Shown here one piece after another: positions 11,970 through 20,338 of a stretch of DNA of 63,780 nucleotides. The notes beneath the pieces were generated by a model. That model did no database searches. It was not told the DNA's origin and was given only the letters and a program-made list of their open reading frames with translations. This DNA comes from Comamonadaceae bacterium (GTDB taxonomy: Bacteria > Pseudomonadota > Gammaproteobacteria > Burkholderiales > Burkholderiaceae_C): positions 1 through 63,780 of the forward strand of contig JAIXPL010000066.1 in NCBI GenBank assembly GCA_027486255.1. The letters are read 5' to 3'. A program made the translations under genes and the position numbers. Numbering within the stretch: the stretch's first letter is position 1; each line of letters opens with the position of its first letter.

Positions 11970-12200
11970 ATGCAAATCGATCACCACACCGTCCTCAACG
12001 CGATTACCCGCAGCATCATCCTGTGCGATACCCAGCCCGAGGAGGCCAAAGAAGGTCTGTACGCCCTGGGTGACTACCTAAAGTATTACTTTGCCGCCAC
12101 GTTGCGGCGCCAGACTCCGCCCAGCGCCGAGGAAGAGCAGCGTGCCACCGAGAGCTTGGAATTGCTGCAGCAATTCCTGCAGGGCAAGCACAGCGCCTAA
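11970..12200 (+). CDS. Small orphan protein, LytS-like helix pattern
   Basis: Encodes 76 aa from the ATG at 11970. Codon use is typical of the neighbourhood (strong GC third-position bias), which supports it being a real gene. I do not recognise the family with certainty. Residues 9-45 (LNAITRSIILCD, then QPEEAKEGLYALGDYLKYYF) resemble the helical segment that follows the phospho-His motif in LytS-type histidine kinases (LNAI ... DPEKAxxxLxxLSDLLRYS), but no catalytic domain follows and the NPHFLFN box is not intact. The C-terminal part is Glu/Gln-rich and helical. It is divergent from smc and ends immediately before the stop of the convergent sensor kinase. No clear ribosome site is seen. 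Confidence 0.6.
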   Translation: MQIDHHTVLNAITRSIILCDTQPEEAKEGLYALGDYLKYYFAATLRRQTPPSAEEEQRATESLELLQQFLQGKHSA

Positions 12201-14066
12201 TCAGGCCGCCTTCACGGGCAGCTGCTGCAGCAGGCTGAGCATGCGCTCCTGCAGCACCGCCGGCCGCACGGGTTTGTGCAGAACATCCACGCCGATGCGG
12301 CGCGCCTCGGCTTCCAACTGTCCCGACACATCGCCCGTCATGAGCAGAGCCGGCAGTCTGGCGATGTGGGCCTGCCCAGGCGATGCCCGCAGGGTGCGGA
12401 TCAGGGTCAGTCCATCGGGTTCCTCGTCGCCCAGGTGGAAATCGCTGATCAGCACATTCAAGGGCTGCCGAACGGCCAGCGCTTGGGCTTCGGACAGGGA
12501 ACGAGCCGCATACACCTCACAACCCCAAGCCGACAGGGTGCGCACCATGGTGCTGAGCACCAAGTCCACGTTGTCCACCACCAAGACTTTCAAGCCGGCC
12601 AGGCGCTCGTCTTTGACGGCCATGGACCGGTTCAGGGCCTGCACTGCCGCCTGTTGATGGCTCACCTCGATCAGGGGCAAGCTAATCGAGAAGCACGAAC
12701 CTAGTCCCGGCTGTGAGGCCACTGACAGCGGGTGCCCCAGCAGCATGGCGTAGCGCCTGACGATCGACAAGCCCAGGCCCAGGCCCTCGGTCCCGGACTC
12801 GGCCCCTTCCAGGCGGACGAACTCCTTGAAAATCAGCTCGAGCTTGTCCTGTTTGATACCCATGCCCGTGTCCCGCACCGAGATGCAGACCTGCCCGTCC
12901 TGGGCCTGAAGCTCCACGCTGACCAGGCCTGCCCGGGTGTACTTGATGGCGTTGGACAGCAGATTGGCCAGCACCCCGTGCAGCAGCACCGGGTCGGTGC
13001 GCACCCAGAGCGGGGAGTTGGCCACCTGAAGCTCGATGCCTCGGTTCTTGGCCGAGGCCGAGAACTCCGCCTCCAGGCGAAGCAACACCTGACCGAGCAA
13101 GACCGGCTCCAAGTTGGCCCGAACCAGGCCAGCGTCCAGGCGGGTGAGGTCCATCAGCGTGGTGAGTGAGGCGCTGAGCGACTGGCTCAGCTCGTTGAGG
13201 TCGCGCAGGGCCTGCGGCAACTGCACAGGGTTGGGATCCTGGATCATTCGCTCACACAGCAGCCCGATGGCATGCGAAGGCTGCCGAAGGTCATGGCTGA
13301 CCGTGGCCAGCAGACGGCTGCGCGCGCTGGCGAGTTCCTGCAATTCAATGTTTTTGAGCTGCAACTCCACCGCCAGCTCACCATGGCCGCGGGCCAGCTC
13401 CCCGTTGCGCCGTGCCAGGTCCAGGGCCTGCGTCACCGCGGCGCGGTGGTTGAAGGCCTGGAAAAGGTACAAAACGAAGAACATGAGCACCAGCACAGAC
13501 ACCTGGTGGGCGTACATGTGGTCCACCGACCAGCTGGCCCAGGCAAAACCCAGGTAGGCGGGCGGTGCAAACACCGCCATGCTGGCCCAGCGCCAAGCCA
13601 AGCTGGTGGCCGTGCTGCCCACAATGATCAGGCAGGCCATCAAGAGGATGACCTGCCCGAGGGGGTCCAGGTGCGGGTAGATGAACAAGGCCAGCGACAG
13701 GAGGAGCGCGCCATCGAGGGCCTGCAGCAAGAAGCTCAGCAGGCCCCAGTAGCGCAACTCCTGTGAAGGGCGGCCTAGCCGGCGCAAGTAGGCCAGCCCC
13801 ACCAGGGTGCGGATGCTGTGGTAGGCCACATTGGCCACCACCCAATACAAGGTGGCATTGCCTGCTGGCAGCTGCTGGGCCGAGGCATAGAGGAACAGGG
13901 TGGCGAAGATGCAGACGGGGCTGTTGGAGATGTGGCTGCGAAACAAGCTGCGCAGGTATTCGGTCTCCACGTCCCCGGGCTTACCGTTCTTCCAGGCCTG
14001 CAGCCAGGCATAGCCACGGTGGAGCTGGTGGCCAAGGTAGGAGGGCTGGGGCGAGTTCTGGGTCAT
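12201..14066 (-). CDS. Hybrid sensor histidine kinase/response regulator (paralogue 1)
   Basis: Membrane histidine kinase with its own receiver domain, 621 aa. Order: short cytoplasmic N-terminus with VETEYLRSLF, about six membrane helices (residues 40-185), a linker helix, a dimerisation/phosphoacceptor domain with SHDLRQPSHAIG (His near 257), a catalytic domain (NAIKYT near 372, DTGMGI, GLGLGLSIV near 430) and a C-terminal receiver whose phospho-Asp is in ISDFHLGDEEPDG (near 542). No DNA-binding or HPt domain is present. I chose the ATG at 14066 over a TTG at 14135 because it aligns the N-terminus with the adjacent paralogue. It starts 34 bases after that gene's stop. The signal is unknown. 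Confidence 0.88.
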   Translation of the reverse strand: MTQNSPQPSYLGHQLHRGYAWLQAWKNGKPGDVETEYLRSLFRSHISNSPVCIFATLFLYASAQQLPAGNATLYWVVANVAYHSIRTLVGLAYLRRLGRPSQELRYWGLLSFLLQALDGALLLSLALFIYPHLDPLGQVILLMACLIIVGSTATSLAWRWASMAVFAPPAYLGFAWASWSVDHMYAHQVSVLVLMFFVLYLFQAFNHRAAVTQALDLARRNGELARGHGELAVELQLKNIELQELASARSRLLATVSHDLRQPSHAIGLLCERMIQDPNPVQLPQALRDLNELSQSLSASLTTLMDLTRLDAGLVRANLEPVLLGQVLLRLEAEFSASAKNRGIELQVANSPLWVRTDPVLLHGVLANLLSNAIKYTRAGLVSVELQAQDGQVCISVRDTGMGIKQDKLELIFKEFVRLEGAESGTEGLGLGLSIVRRYAMLLGHPLSVASQPGLGSCFSISLPLIEVSHQQAAVQALNRSMAVKDERLAGLKVLVVDNVDLVLSTMVRTLSAWGCEVYAARSLSEAQALAVRQPLNVLISDFHLGDEEPDGLTLIRTLRASPGQAHIARLPALLMTGDVSGQLEAEARRIGVDVLHKPVRPAVLQERMLSLLQQLPVKAA

Positions 14067-14100
14067 GAGCGGTACAAATGGAGCCGACGGTGACGCGGCT

Positions 14101-15975
14101 TCAATTCGAAAAGGATGCTGCTGAGGTGCTGTCAAGCACGGGGCCTTGCGTTCGCGGTGGGAGCGGTCTTTGCAGCAGATCGATCAGGCGGTTTTGCAGC
14201 ACGGCTGGCCGCACGGGCTTGTGCAGGATGCCCACCTCGCAGCGGCCGGCCTCGCTCTCCAGTTGTCCGGACACATCGCCAGTCATCAACAAGGCCGGCA
14301 CCTGGGTGCGGGTGGGATCGACCAGCGTGCGCAGCGTGTTGATCAGCATCAGACCATCGGGCTCTTCGTCACCCAGGTGAAAGTCGCTGATGATCAGGTC
14401 CAGCGGGTGCTGCCGGGCCACGTCCGTGGCCTCCGACAGTGAGCGAGCGGCATGAACCTGGCAGCCCCAGGCCGAAAGGGTTCGGACCATGCTGCTGAGC
14501 ACCAGGTCCACGTTGTCGACCACCACCACCCTCAGGCCCGCCAGACGCCGATCGGCCGAATGCGACAGTGCCAGGGTTTCTTCCGCGCTGACCTCGGTCA
14601 GGATCACCGGCACCTTGATGGAAAAACACGAGCCCTGGCCAGTCTTCGAACGCACAGACAAGCTGTGCTTGAGCAAGATCGCATAGCGGCGCACGATCGA
14701 CAGACCCAGGCCCAGCCCTTCGGTGCCCGACTCTGCGCCCTCCAGACGCACGAACTCCTTGAAAATCAGCCCCAGCTTGTCGGGCTTGATGCCCATGCCG
14801 CTGTCCTGGACCGACAAGATCAATTCATCGCCTTGGCGCTCCAGCAGCACCTGCACCCCACCGCTGCGGGTGTACTTGATTGCGTTGGACACCAGGTTGG
14901 CCAGAACGCCGTGCAGCAGCACAGGGTCGGAGCGGATCCACAGGTCAGCTTGCGGCACCTCGAGCGTCAGCCCCTTGTTGCGCGCCGAACCCGAGAACTC
15001 GGCTTCCAGGCGCAACAGCACCTGGTTCAGGGCCACAGGACCGATGTTGGCCTTGACCAGGGCTGCGTCCAAACGGGTCAGGTCCATCAAGGTGGTCAGT
15101 GAGGCACTGAGCGACTGGCTCAGTTCATTGAGATCGCGCAGCGCCTCTTTGAGATAAGCGGGGTTCGACTCCAGCATGGCACGCTCGCACAGCAGCCCGA
15201 TGGCATGTGAAGGCTGCCGCAGATCGTGGCTGACGGTTGCCAGCAGCCGACTGCGCGCGCTGGCGACCTCCTGCAACTCAATGTTCTTGAACTGCAGCTC
15301 CGTGGCCAGTTCGCCGTTGTGGCGCGCCAGGGCAAAGCTTTGCAGCATGGATCGATGCTGGTTCCTGGCCTGAAAGAGGTAGAGACCAAAGAACAGCAGC
15401 ACCAGAATGGCCACGGGACGGGCGTAATCATGAGACAAGTCCCAGGTTGACCAAGCAAAGCCGAGGTAGATCGGTGGCGCGTAAACGAACATGTCCATCC
15501 AGCGGCCGGCCAGACTGAAGGCTGATGTGCCCACAATCACCAGCACAGCCATCAGGAGGACATGCTGGGCCATGAAATCCAGAAGTGGGTACACCGACAA
15601 GGCCAGGTACAGCAGCAACAAGCCACCCGTGGCGTGCAAGAGCAGGGAGATCAGGCACCACCAGTAGAGCTCATGCAGTTCAGGCCGGATGCGGCGCGTG
15701 AACAGCAGCCCCAGCACGGTGCGAACCAAGTGGTACATCACGAACCAGACCAACCATTGAGACAAGGTGGAATCCGGGGGGAGTGACGGGGCAGCCAGGT
15801 ACAGGTATACGCCCGCCAGGATGCAGACCGGGCCATGGTGGATGAAACTGCCGAAGAGGCTGCGCAGGTACTCCGTCTCCACATCGGCTGGCAAGCCGCG
15901 CCAGATGCGAATCAGCACGGCATGCAACCAGGCAGGCGGATCAGAGAAAAAGCGCGGAATACGCAAGAACGGCAT
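14101..15975 (-). CDS. Hybrid sensor histidine kinase/response regulator (paralogue 2)
   Basis: Membrane hybrid kinase, 624 aa, from the ATG at 15975. It has the same architecture as the next gene: VETEYLRSLF near residue 33, about six membrane helices, phosphoacceptor His near 249 in SHDLRQPSHAIG, ATPase boxes NAIKYT, DSGMGI and GLGLGLSIV, and a C-terminal receiver with ISDFHLGDEEPDG near 528. The two proteins are clearly tandem paralogues: the kinase and receiver parts are nearly superimposable, while the membrane part and receiver tails have diverged. No output regulator gene is adjacent. The AT-rich 164-base region upstream is shared with divergent dapC and probably holds its promoter. 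Confidence 0.88.
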   Translation of the reverse strand: MPFLRIPRFFSDPPAWLHAVLIRIWRGLPADVETEYLRSLFGSFIHHGPVCILAGVYLYLAAPSLPPDSTLSQWLVWFVMYHLVRTVLGLLFTRRIRPELHELYWWCLISLLLHATGGLLLLYLALSVYPLLDFMAQHVLLMAVLVIVGTSAFSLAGRWMDMFVYAPPIYLGFAWSTWDLSHDYARPVAILVLLFFGLYLFQARNQHRSMLQSFALARHNGELATELQFKNIELQEVASARSRLLATVSHDLRQPSHAIGLLCERAMLESNPAYLKEALRDLNELSQSLSASLTTLMDLTRLDAALVKANIGPVALNQVLLRLEAEFSGSARNKGLTLEVPQADLWIRSDPVLLHGVLANLVSNAIKYTRSGGVQVLLERQGDELILSVQDSGMGIKPDKLGLIFKEFVRLEGAESGTEGLGLGLSIVRRYAILLKHSLSVRSKTGQGSCFSIKVPVILTEVSAEETLALSHSADRRLAGLRVVVVDNVDLVLSSMVRTLSAWGCQVHAARSLSEATDVARQHPLDLIISDFHLGDEEPDGLMLINTLRTLVDPTRTQVPALLMTGDVSGQLESEAGRCEVGILHKPVRPAVLQNRLIDLLQRPLPPRTQGPVLDSTSAASFSN

Positions 15976-16139
15976 CTAAATGGAGGGTGTGGCGTGTACC
16001 TTCGTAAAATTATGGTTCAGATAGTTATCTTTTTAATTATTTAACAATACTTAATAATTAATAGGTAGCACGTTCTGGCGCATGACAGGCGTGCACACGC
16101 CCTGCGAGAGCTGATCGGGCCTTCTTCGATAATGAATGC
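15976..16139. promoter_or_regulatory. AT-rich divergent promoter region (sensor kinases / dapC)
   Basis: This spacer separates the divergently transcribed sensor-kinase pair and the dap operon. Its middle (about 16005-16065) is strikingly AT-rich against GC-rich surroundings, as expected for one or more sigma-70 promoters, but I cannot fix a single -35/-10 pair with confidence. An imperfect inverted repeat, CAGGCGTG-CA-CACGCCCTG, lies at 16086-16104, 36 bases before the dapC start, and could be a repressor site or a leader hairpin. Confidence 0.45.
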
Positions 16140-17354
16140 ATGAATCCCCTGCTCTCCCGCCTGCAGCCCTATCCCTTTGAGCGGCTCAGACAGCTGCATG
16201 CCGGCGTCACGCCGTCCCCAGACCACCGCGCCATCAGCCTGGGCATCGGCGAGCCACGCCACGCCACGCCTGAGTTCATCAAGCACAGCCTGAGTACCCA
16301 CCTCAGCGGCCTGGCCAGTTACCCGGCCACCCTGGGAGAGCCCGCCTTGCGCGAGTCGATGGCAGGCTGGCTCAAGCGCCGGTATGGCGTTCAACTCGAT
16401 CCGGCCCGACAGATCCTGCCGGTCAACGGATCGCGTGAGGCCCTGTTCGCCCTGGCTCAGACCGTGATCGATTCGACCCGCCCGGCCACGGTGGTGGTGC
16501 CCAATCCCTTCTACCAAATCTATGAAGGTGCGGCCCTGTTGGCCGGGGCCGAGCTGTTTTACGCGCCCAGCGAAGCCCGACTGAACTTCGGCATCGACTG
16601 GTCAGCCGTTCCCGAGGCGGTATGGGCTCGGACCCAGTTGCTCTTTGTCTGCTCGCCCGGCAACCCCACCGGGGCCGTGATGGGCCTGGCGGAATGGAAG
16701 CTGTTGTTTGAGCTGAGCGACCGCCACGGCTTTGTCATTGCCTCCGATGAGTGCTACAGCGAAATTTATTTCCGCGACGAACCGCCATTGGGTGGTTTGG
16801 AAGCCGCCGTCAAGCTGGGGCGCACGGACTTCAAGCGCCTGGTGGCGCTCACCAGCCTGTCCAAACGCAGCAATGTGCCAGGCATGCGTTCTGGCTTTGT
16901 GGCCGGCGATGCCGAGCTCATGAAGGCCTTTTTGCTCTACCGCACGTACCAGGGCGGCGCCATGAGCCCGGTGGTGCAGGCGGCCAGCCGGGCCGCCTGG
17001 GACGACGAAGCCCACGTGGTGCACAACCGCCAGCTTTACCGCGAGAAATTCGCCCAGGTCACGCCGCTTCTGGCCCAGGTGATGGATGTGCGCCTGCCGG
17101 ACGCGGGCTTTTACCTGTGGGCCGGCGTGCCCGCCGCTTTCGGGGGTTCTGACACTGCGTTCTCGAGTCAGTTGCTGGCTCAATACAATGTGGTGGTTTT
17201 GCCCGGCAGCTACCTGGCGCGCGAGGCGCCTAATGCCCAGGGCCAGCCCTTCAACCCGGGCGCGGGCCGCGTGCGCATGGCCCTGGTCGCCGAGACCGCC
17301 GAGTGCCTGGAAGCGGCCGAACGCATCGTTCAATTCATCCAATCCAAGAAATAA
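16140..17354 (+). CDS. dapC: Succinyldiaminopimelate aminotransferase
   Basis: PLP-dependent aminotransferase of the succinylase branch of lysine/meso-diaminopimelate synthesis; makes N-succinyl-LL-diaminopimelate from the 6-oxo precursor. It is 404 aa, class I fold. The Schiff-base lysine is Lys242 in SLSKRSNVPGMRSGF, and the N-terminal PYPFERLRQL and GIGEPRH are typical of DapC. It could be mistaken for a general aspartate-type aminotransferase, but dapD and dapE follow directly (dapD after 3 bases), which fixes the role. It heads the operon dapC-dapD-dapE-prmB-ABC-F. Confidence 0.93.
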   Translation: MNPLLSRLQPYPFERLRQLHAGVTPSPDHRAISLGIGEPRHATPEFIKHSLSTHLSGLASYPATLGEPALRESMAGWLKRRYGVQLDPARQILPVNGSREALFALAQTVIDSTRPATVVVPNPFYQIYEGAALLAGAELFYAPSEARLNFGIDWSAVPEAVWARTQLLFVCSPGNPTGAVMGLAEWKLLFELSDRHGFVIASDECYSEIYFRDEPPLGGLEAAVKLGRTDFKRLVALTSLSKRSNVPGMRSGFVAGDAELMKAFLLYRTYQGGAMSPVVQAASRAAWDDEAHVVHNRQLYREKFAQVTPLLAQVMDVRLPDAGFYLWAGVPAAFGGSDTAFSSQLLAQYNVVVLPGSYLAREAPNAQGQPFNPGAGRVRMALVAETAECLEAAERIVQFIQSKK

Positions 17355-17357
17355 ACC

Positions 17358-18185
17358 ATGAGCCACGCCCAATTGCAAACCGTCATCGAAGCCGCCTGGG
17401 AAGATCGCACCAAGCTGTCCACCGCCAACGCACCGCAGGACATCCGTGACGCGGTCGATTCCGTCATCGCCCAGCTGAACAACGGTTCCTTGCGCGTGGC
17501 CACCCGTCAAGGCGTGGGCCAGTGGACCACGCACCAGTGGATCAAGAAGGCCGTGCTGCTGTCCTTCCGTCTGAACGACAACCAAATCATGCGCGCCGGC
17601 GATCTGGGCTTTTTCGACAAGGTGCAGACCAAGTTCTCGCACCTCAACGAAGAACAAATGCGCGCCACTGGCGTGCGCGTGGTGCCCCCGGCCGTGGCAC
17701 GCCGCGGCAGCTTTATTGCCAAGGGCGCCATTCTGATGCCCAGCTACGTGAACATCGGCGCCTGGGTGGGCGAAGGCACCATGGTTGACACCTGGGCCAC
17801 CGTGGGCAGCTGCGCTCAGGTGGGCAGCAATGTGCACCTCTCCGGCGGCGTGGGCCTGGGCGGTGTGCTCGAGCCGCTGCAGGCCAACCCGACCATCATT
17901 GAAGACAACTGCTTCATCGGTGCGCGCTCCGAGGTGGTCGAGGGCGTGATTGTTGAAGAAAATTCCGTGATCTCCATGGGCGTGTACATCGGCCAGAGCA
18001 CCCCCATCTACGACCGCGAAGCCGACACCGTGACCTACGGCCGCATCCCCGCCGGCTCGGTGGTGGTCTCTGGCAACCTGCCCAAGGCAGGGGGCAAGTA
18101 CAGCATGTACTGCGCCGTGATCGTTAAGCGCGTGGACGCCAAGACCCGCGCCACGACCAGCTTGAACGACCTGCTGCGCGATTGA
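17358..18185 (+). CDS. dapD: Tetrahydrodipicolinate N-succinyltransferase
   Basis: Transfers succinyl from succinyl-CoA to tetrahydrodipicolinate, the first committed step of the succinylase route to diaminopimelate and lysine. It is 275 aa, the usual size. The N-terminal helical domain is followed by left-handed beta-helix hexapeptide repeats ([20 protein letters not shown], then [10 protein letters not shown] and [11 protein letters not shown]). The start lies 3 bases after the dapC stop, so coupling is likely. The stop codon sits in a 15-bp tandem duplication. Confidence 0.97.
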   Translation: MSHAQLQTVIEAAWEDRTKLSTANAPQDIRDAVDSVIAQLNNGSLRVATRQGVGQWTTHQWIKKAVLLSFRLNDNQIMRAGDLGFFDKVQTKFSHLNEEQMRATGVRVVPPAVARRGSFIAKGAILMPSYVNIGAWVGEGTMVDTWATVGSCAQVGSNVHLSGGVGLGGVLEPLQANPTIIEDNCFIGARSEVVEGVIVEENSVISMGVYIGQSTPIYDREADTVTYGRIPAGSVVVSGNLPKAGGKYSMYCAVIVKRVDAKTRATTSLNDLLRD

Positions 18186-18207
18186 TCTCCTCGCGATTAA
18201 TCTCCTC
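18178..18207 (+). repeat. 15-bp tandem duplication containing the dapD stop codon
   Basis: The 15-base unit GCGATTGATCTCCTC (18178-18192) is followed directly by GCGATTAATCTCCTC (18193-18207), 14 of 15 bases identical. The unit is a multiple of three, so the duplicated copy presents a second in-frame stop (TAA after TGA). It lies in the dapD-dapE spacer and looks like a simple slippage event. Confidence 0.85.
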
Positions 18208-18222
18208 GCAACTGAGCCCCGC

Positions 18223-19380
18223 ATGAGTGCCACCCTGGAGCTGACAGAAGCGCTGATCAGCCGCGCCTCGGTCACGCCCGATGACGAGGGCTGCCTGGAC
18301 CTGTTCACCCAGCGCCTTCAGAAGCTGGGCTTTGTGTGTGAACGCCTGGACAGCGGGCCCGATGAATTCCGGGTGAGCAACCTCTGGGCCAAGCGCCCGG
18401 CCGGACCCGGTGCACCAACCCTGGTGTTTGCCGGCCACACCGACGTGGTGCCCACTGGGCCGCTGGAAGCCTGGACCACACCGCCTTTCGTGCCCAGCCA
18501 CCGGGCAGGCCTGCTCTTTGGCCGCGGTGCGGCCGACATGAAAAGCTCCCTGGCCGCCATGCTGGTGGCCACCGAGGAGTTTCTGGCCGCCTGCCCGACC
18601 CCCCATCTGTCCATCGCCTTCCTGCTCACCAGCGACGAAGAAGGGCCCTCGAAGGACGGCACCGCCGTGGTGGTGCAGACCCTCAAGGCGCGGGGCGAAA
18701 CACTGGACTTCTGCATCGTCGGGGAGCCCACGAGCGTGCAGCGCCTGGGCGACATGGTCAAGAACGGACGCCGGGGCACGCTCAGCGGCAAGCTGCGCGT
18801 CAAGGGCGTGCAGGGCCACATCGCCTACCCCCACCTGGCCCGCAACCCCATTCATCTGTTTGCCCCAGCCATGGCCGAGCTGGCGGCCACCGAATGGGAC
18901 CAGGGCAATGCCTTCTTTCCAGCCACCAGCTGGCAGATGTCCAACATCCATGGCGGCACGGGCGCGACCAACGTAATACCTGGCGAACTGGTGGTCGACT
19001 TCAATTTCCGTTTTTCCACCGAGTCCACGGCCGAGGGCCTGAAGTCCCGCCTGGAAGCCATCCTCCAGCGCCATGGCCTGGACTTCAGCGTGGCCTGGAC
19101 TCTGAGCGGCCAGCCTTTTCTCACCACCCCCGGTGAACTGGTGCAGGCGGTTTCTGCGGCCATTCATGCCGAAACGGGCGTCAAGACCGAGCTGTCCACC
19201 ACGGGCGGCACCAGCGATGGCCGCTTCATTGCACAGATCTGCCCGCAGATCGTCGAGTTTGGGCCGATCAACGCCAGCATCCACAAGATCGATGAACATG
19301 TTGAGGTGGCCAGCCTGGAGCCGCTGAAGAACATCTACAAGGGTGTGCTTGAACGGCTGAACCAGGCAGCCAGCGCATGA
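18223..19380 (+). CDS. dapE: Succinyl-diaminopimelate desuccinylase
   Basis: Dizinc M20-family amidase that hydrolyses N-succinyl-LL-diaminopimelate to LL-diaminopimelate and succinate. It is 385 aa. Metal and catalytic residues are readable: His72 in [11 protein letters not shown], Asp105 in [10 protein letters not shown], the Glu-Glu pair near 139 in [11 protein letters not shown], and the C-terminal [10 protein letters not shown]. The third enzyme of the operon, it starts 37 bases after dapD. Confidence 0.96.
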   Translation: MSATLELTEALISRASVTPDDEGCLDLFTQRLQKLGFVCERLDSGPDEFRVSNLWAKRPAGPGAPTLVFAGHTDVVPTGPLEAWTTPPFVPSHRAGLLFGRGAADMKSSLAAMLVATEEFLAACPTPHLSIAFLLTSDEEGPSKDGTAVVVQTLKARGETLDFCIVGEPTSVQRLGDMVKNGRRGTLSGKLRVKGVQGHIAYPHLARNPIHLFAPAMAELAATEWDQGNAFFPATSWQMSNIHGGTGATNVIPGELVVDFNFRFSTESTAEGLKSRLEAILQRHGLDFSVAWTLSGQPFLTTPGELVQAVSAAIHAETGVKTELSTTGGTSDGRFIAQICPQIVEFGPINASIHKIDEHVEVASLEPLKNIYKGVLERLNQAASA

Positions 19381-19425
19381 GCGGCCTTGTCTGGTCCCCT
19401 CTCCCATAGAAAGAGGGTCATCTCC

Positions 19426-20316
19426 GTGAGCCTCATTCCCCTGCGCACCCTCATCGAGCAAATGGCCGCGCGGCTTGACGCCGCCGGCATCACGCCCGAC
19501 GAAGGCCTGGGACAGGGCACCTTGTCCACCTTCGACGAAGCCGCCTGGCTGACCCTGTGGAAGCTGGGCCTGCCGCTGGACACCGACCTTGATGCGGCGG
19601 GCGACCAGAGCCTGACCCAGGCCCAGGCGCAGACGGTGCAGGCGCTGGTACAGCTGCGCATCGACAGCCGCAAGCCTGCTGCCTACCTCACCGGAGAGGC
19701 TTGGCTCTGCGGTCTGCCTTTCACCGTGGACGAGCGCGTCATCATTCCCCGCTCCTTCATTGCCGAGCTGATGGACGATGCCACGCTCGACCACTGGCTC
19801 AGCGAAGACACGCACCGGGTGCTGGACCTGTGTACCGGCAATGGCAGCCTGGCAGTGATCGCCGCCCTCACCTACCCCGAGGTGCAGGTCGATGCGGCTG
19901 ACATCAGCGCAGCCGCCCTGGCGGTGGCCCGTCTGAATGTAGAACGGCACGGCCTGGGCGACAGGATCCGCCTCATCGAGTCCGACGGCCTGGCCGCCTG
20001 CCCCGGCCCCTACGACCTCATCCTCTGCAATCCGCCCTATGTCAATGCACGCAGCATGGACGCCCTTCCGCCCGAGTTTCGCGCCGAGCCCGCGCTGGCC
20101 CTGGCCGGCGGCACTGACGGGATGGACTTCATCCGTGGCTTGTTGCGCGATGTGGCCAGCCGCATGAGCGAACATGCCGTGTTGGTGCTGGAGATCGGCA
20201 ACGAACGCGAACACTTCGAGCACGCCTTTCCTCAGCTGCAAGCCTTGTGGCTTGAAACCAGCGCCGGTCACGACCAGGTGCTGCTGCTCACCCGCGAACA
20301 GTTGCTCTCCGTCTGA
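19426..20316 (+). CDS. prmB: Ribosomal protein L3 N5-glutamine methyltransferase
   Basis: S-adenosylmethionine-dependent methyltransferase that modifies a glutamine of ribosomal protein L3. From the GTG at 19426 it is 296 aa, near the 310 of E. coli. That start is chosen because the AGAGGG purine run lies 7-12 bases upstream and because the upstream residues are not conserved-looking. The SAM motif DLCTGNGSLA is near residue 134 and the Gln-binding NPPYV at 202. It resembles PrmC (release-factor methylase); PrmB is preferred because of the length and N-terminal sequence. Confidence 0.88.
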   Translation: MSLIPLRTLIEQMAARLDAAGITPDEGLGQGTLSTFDEAAWLTLWKLGLPLDTDLDAAGDQSLTQAQAQTVQALVQLRIDSRKPAAYLTGEAWLCGLPFTVDERVIIPRSFIAELMDDATLDHWLSEDTHRVLDLCTGNGSLAVIAALTYPEVQVDAADISAAALAVARLNVERHGLGDRIRLIESDGLAACPGPYDLILCNPPYVNARSMDALPPEFRAEPALALAGGTDGMDFIRGLLRDVASRMSEHAVLVLEIGNEREHFEHAFPQLQALWLETSAGHDQVLLLTREQLLSV

Positions 20317-20338
20317 GCGGCTACAACCTTTCTCACGC

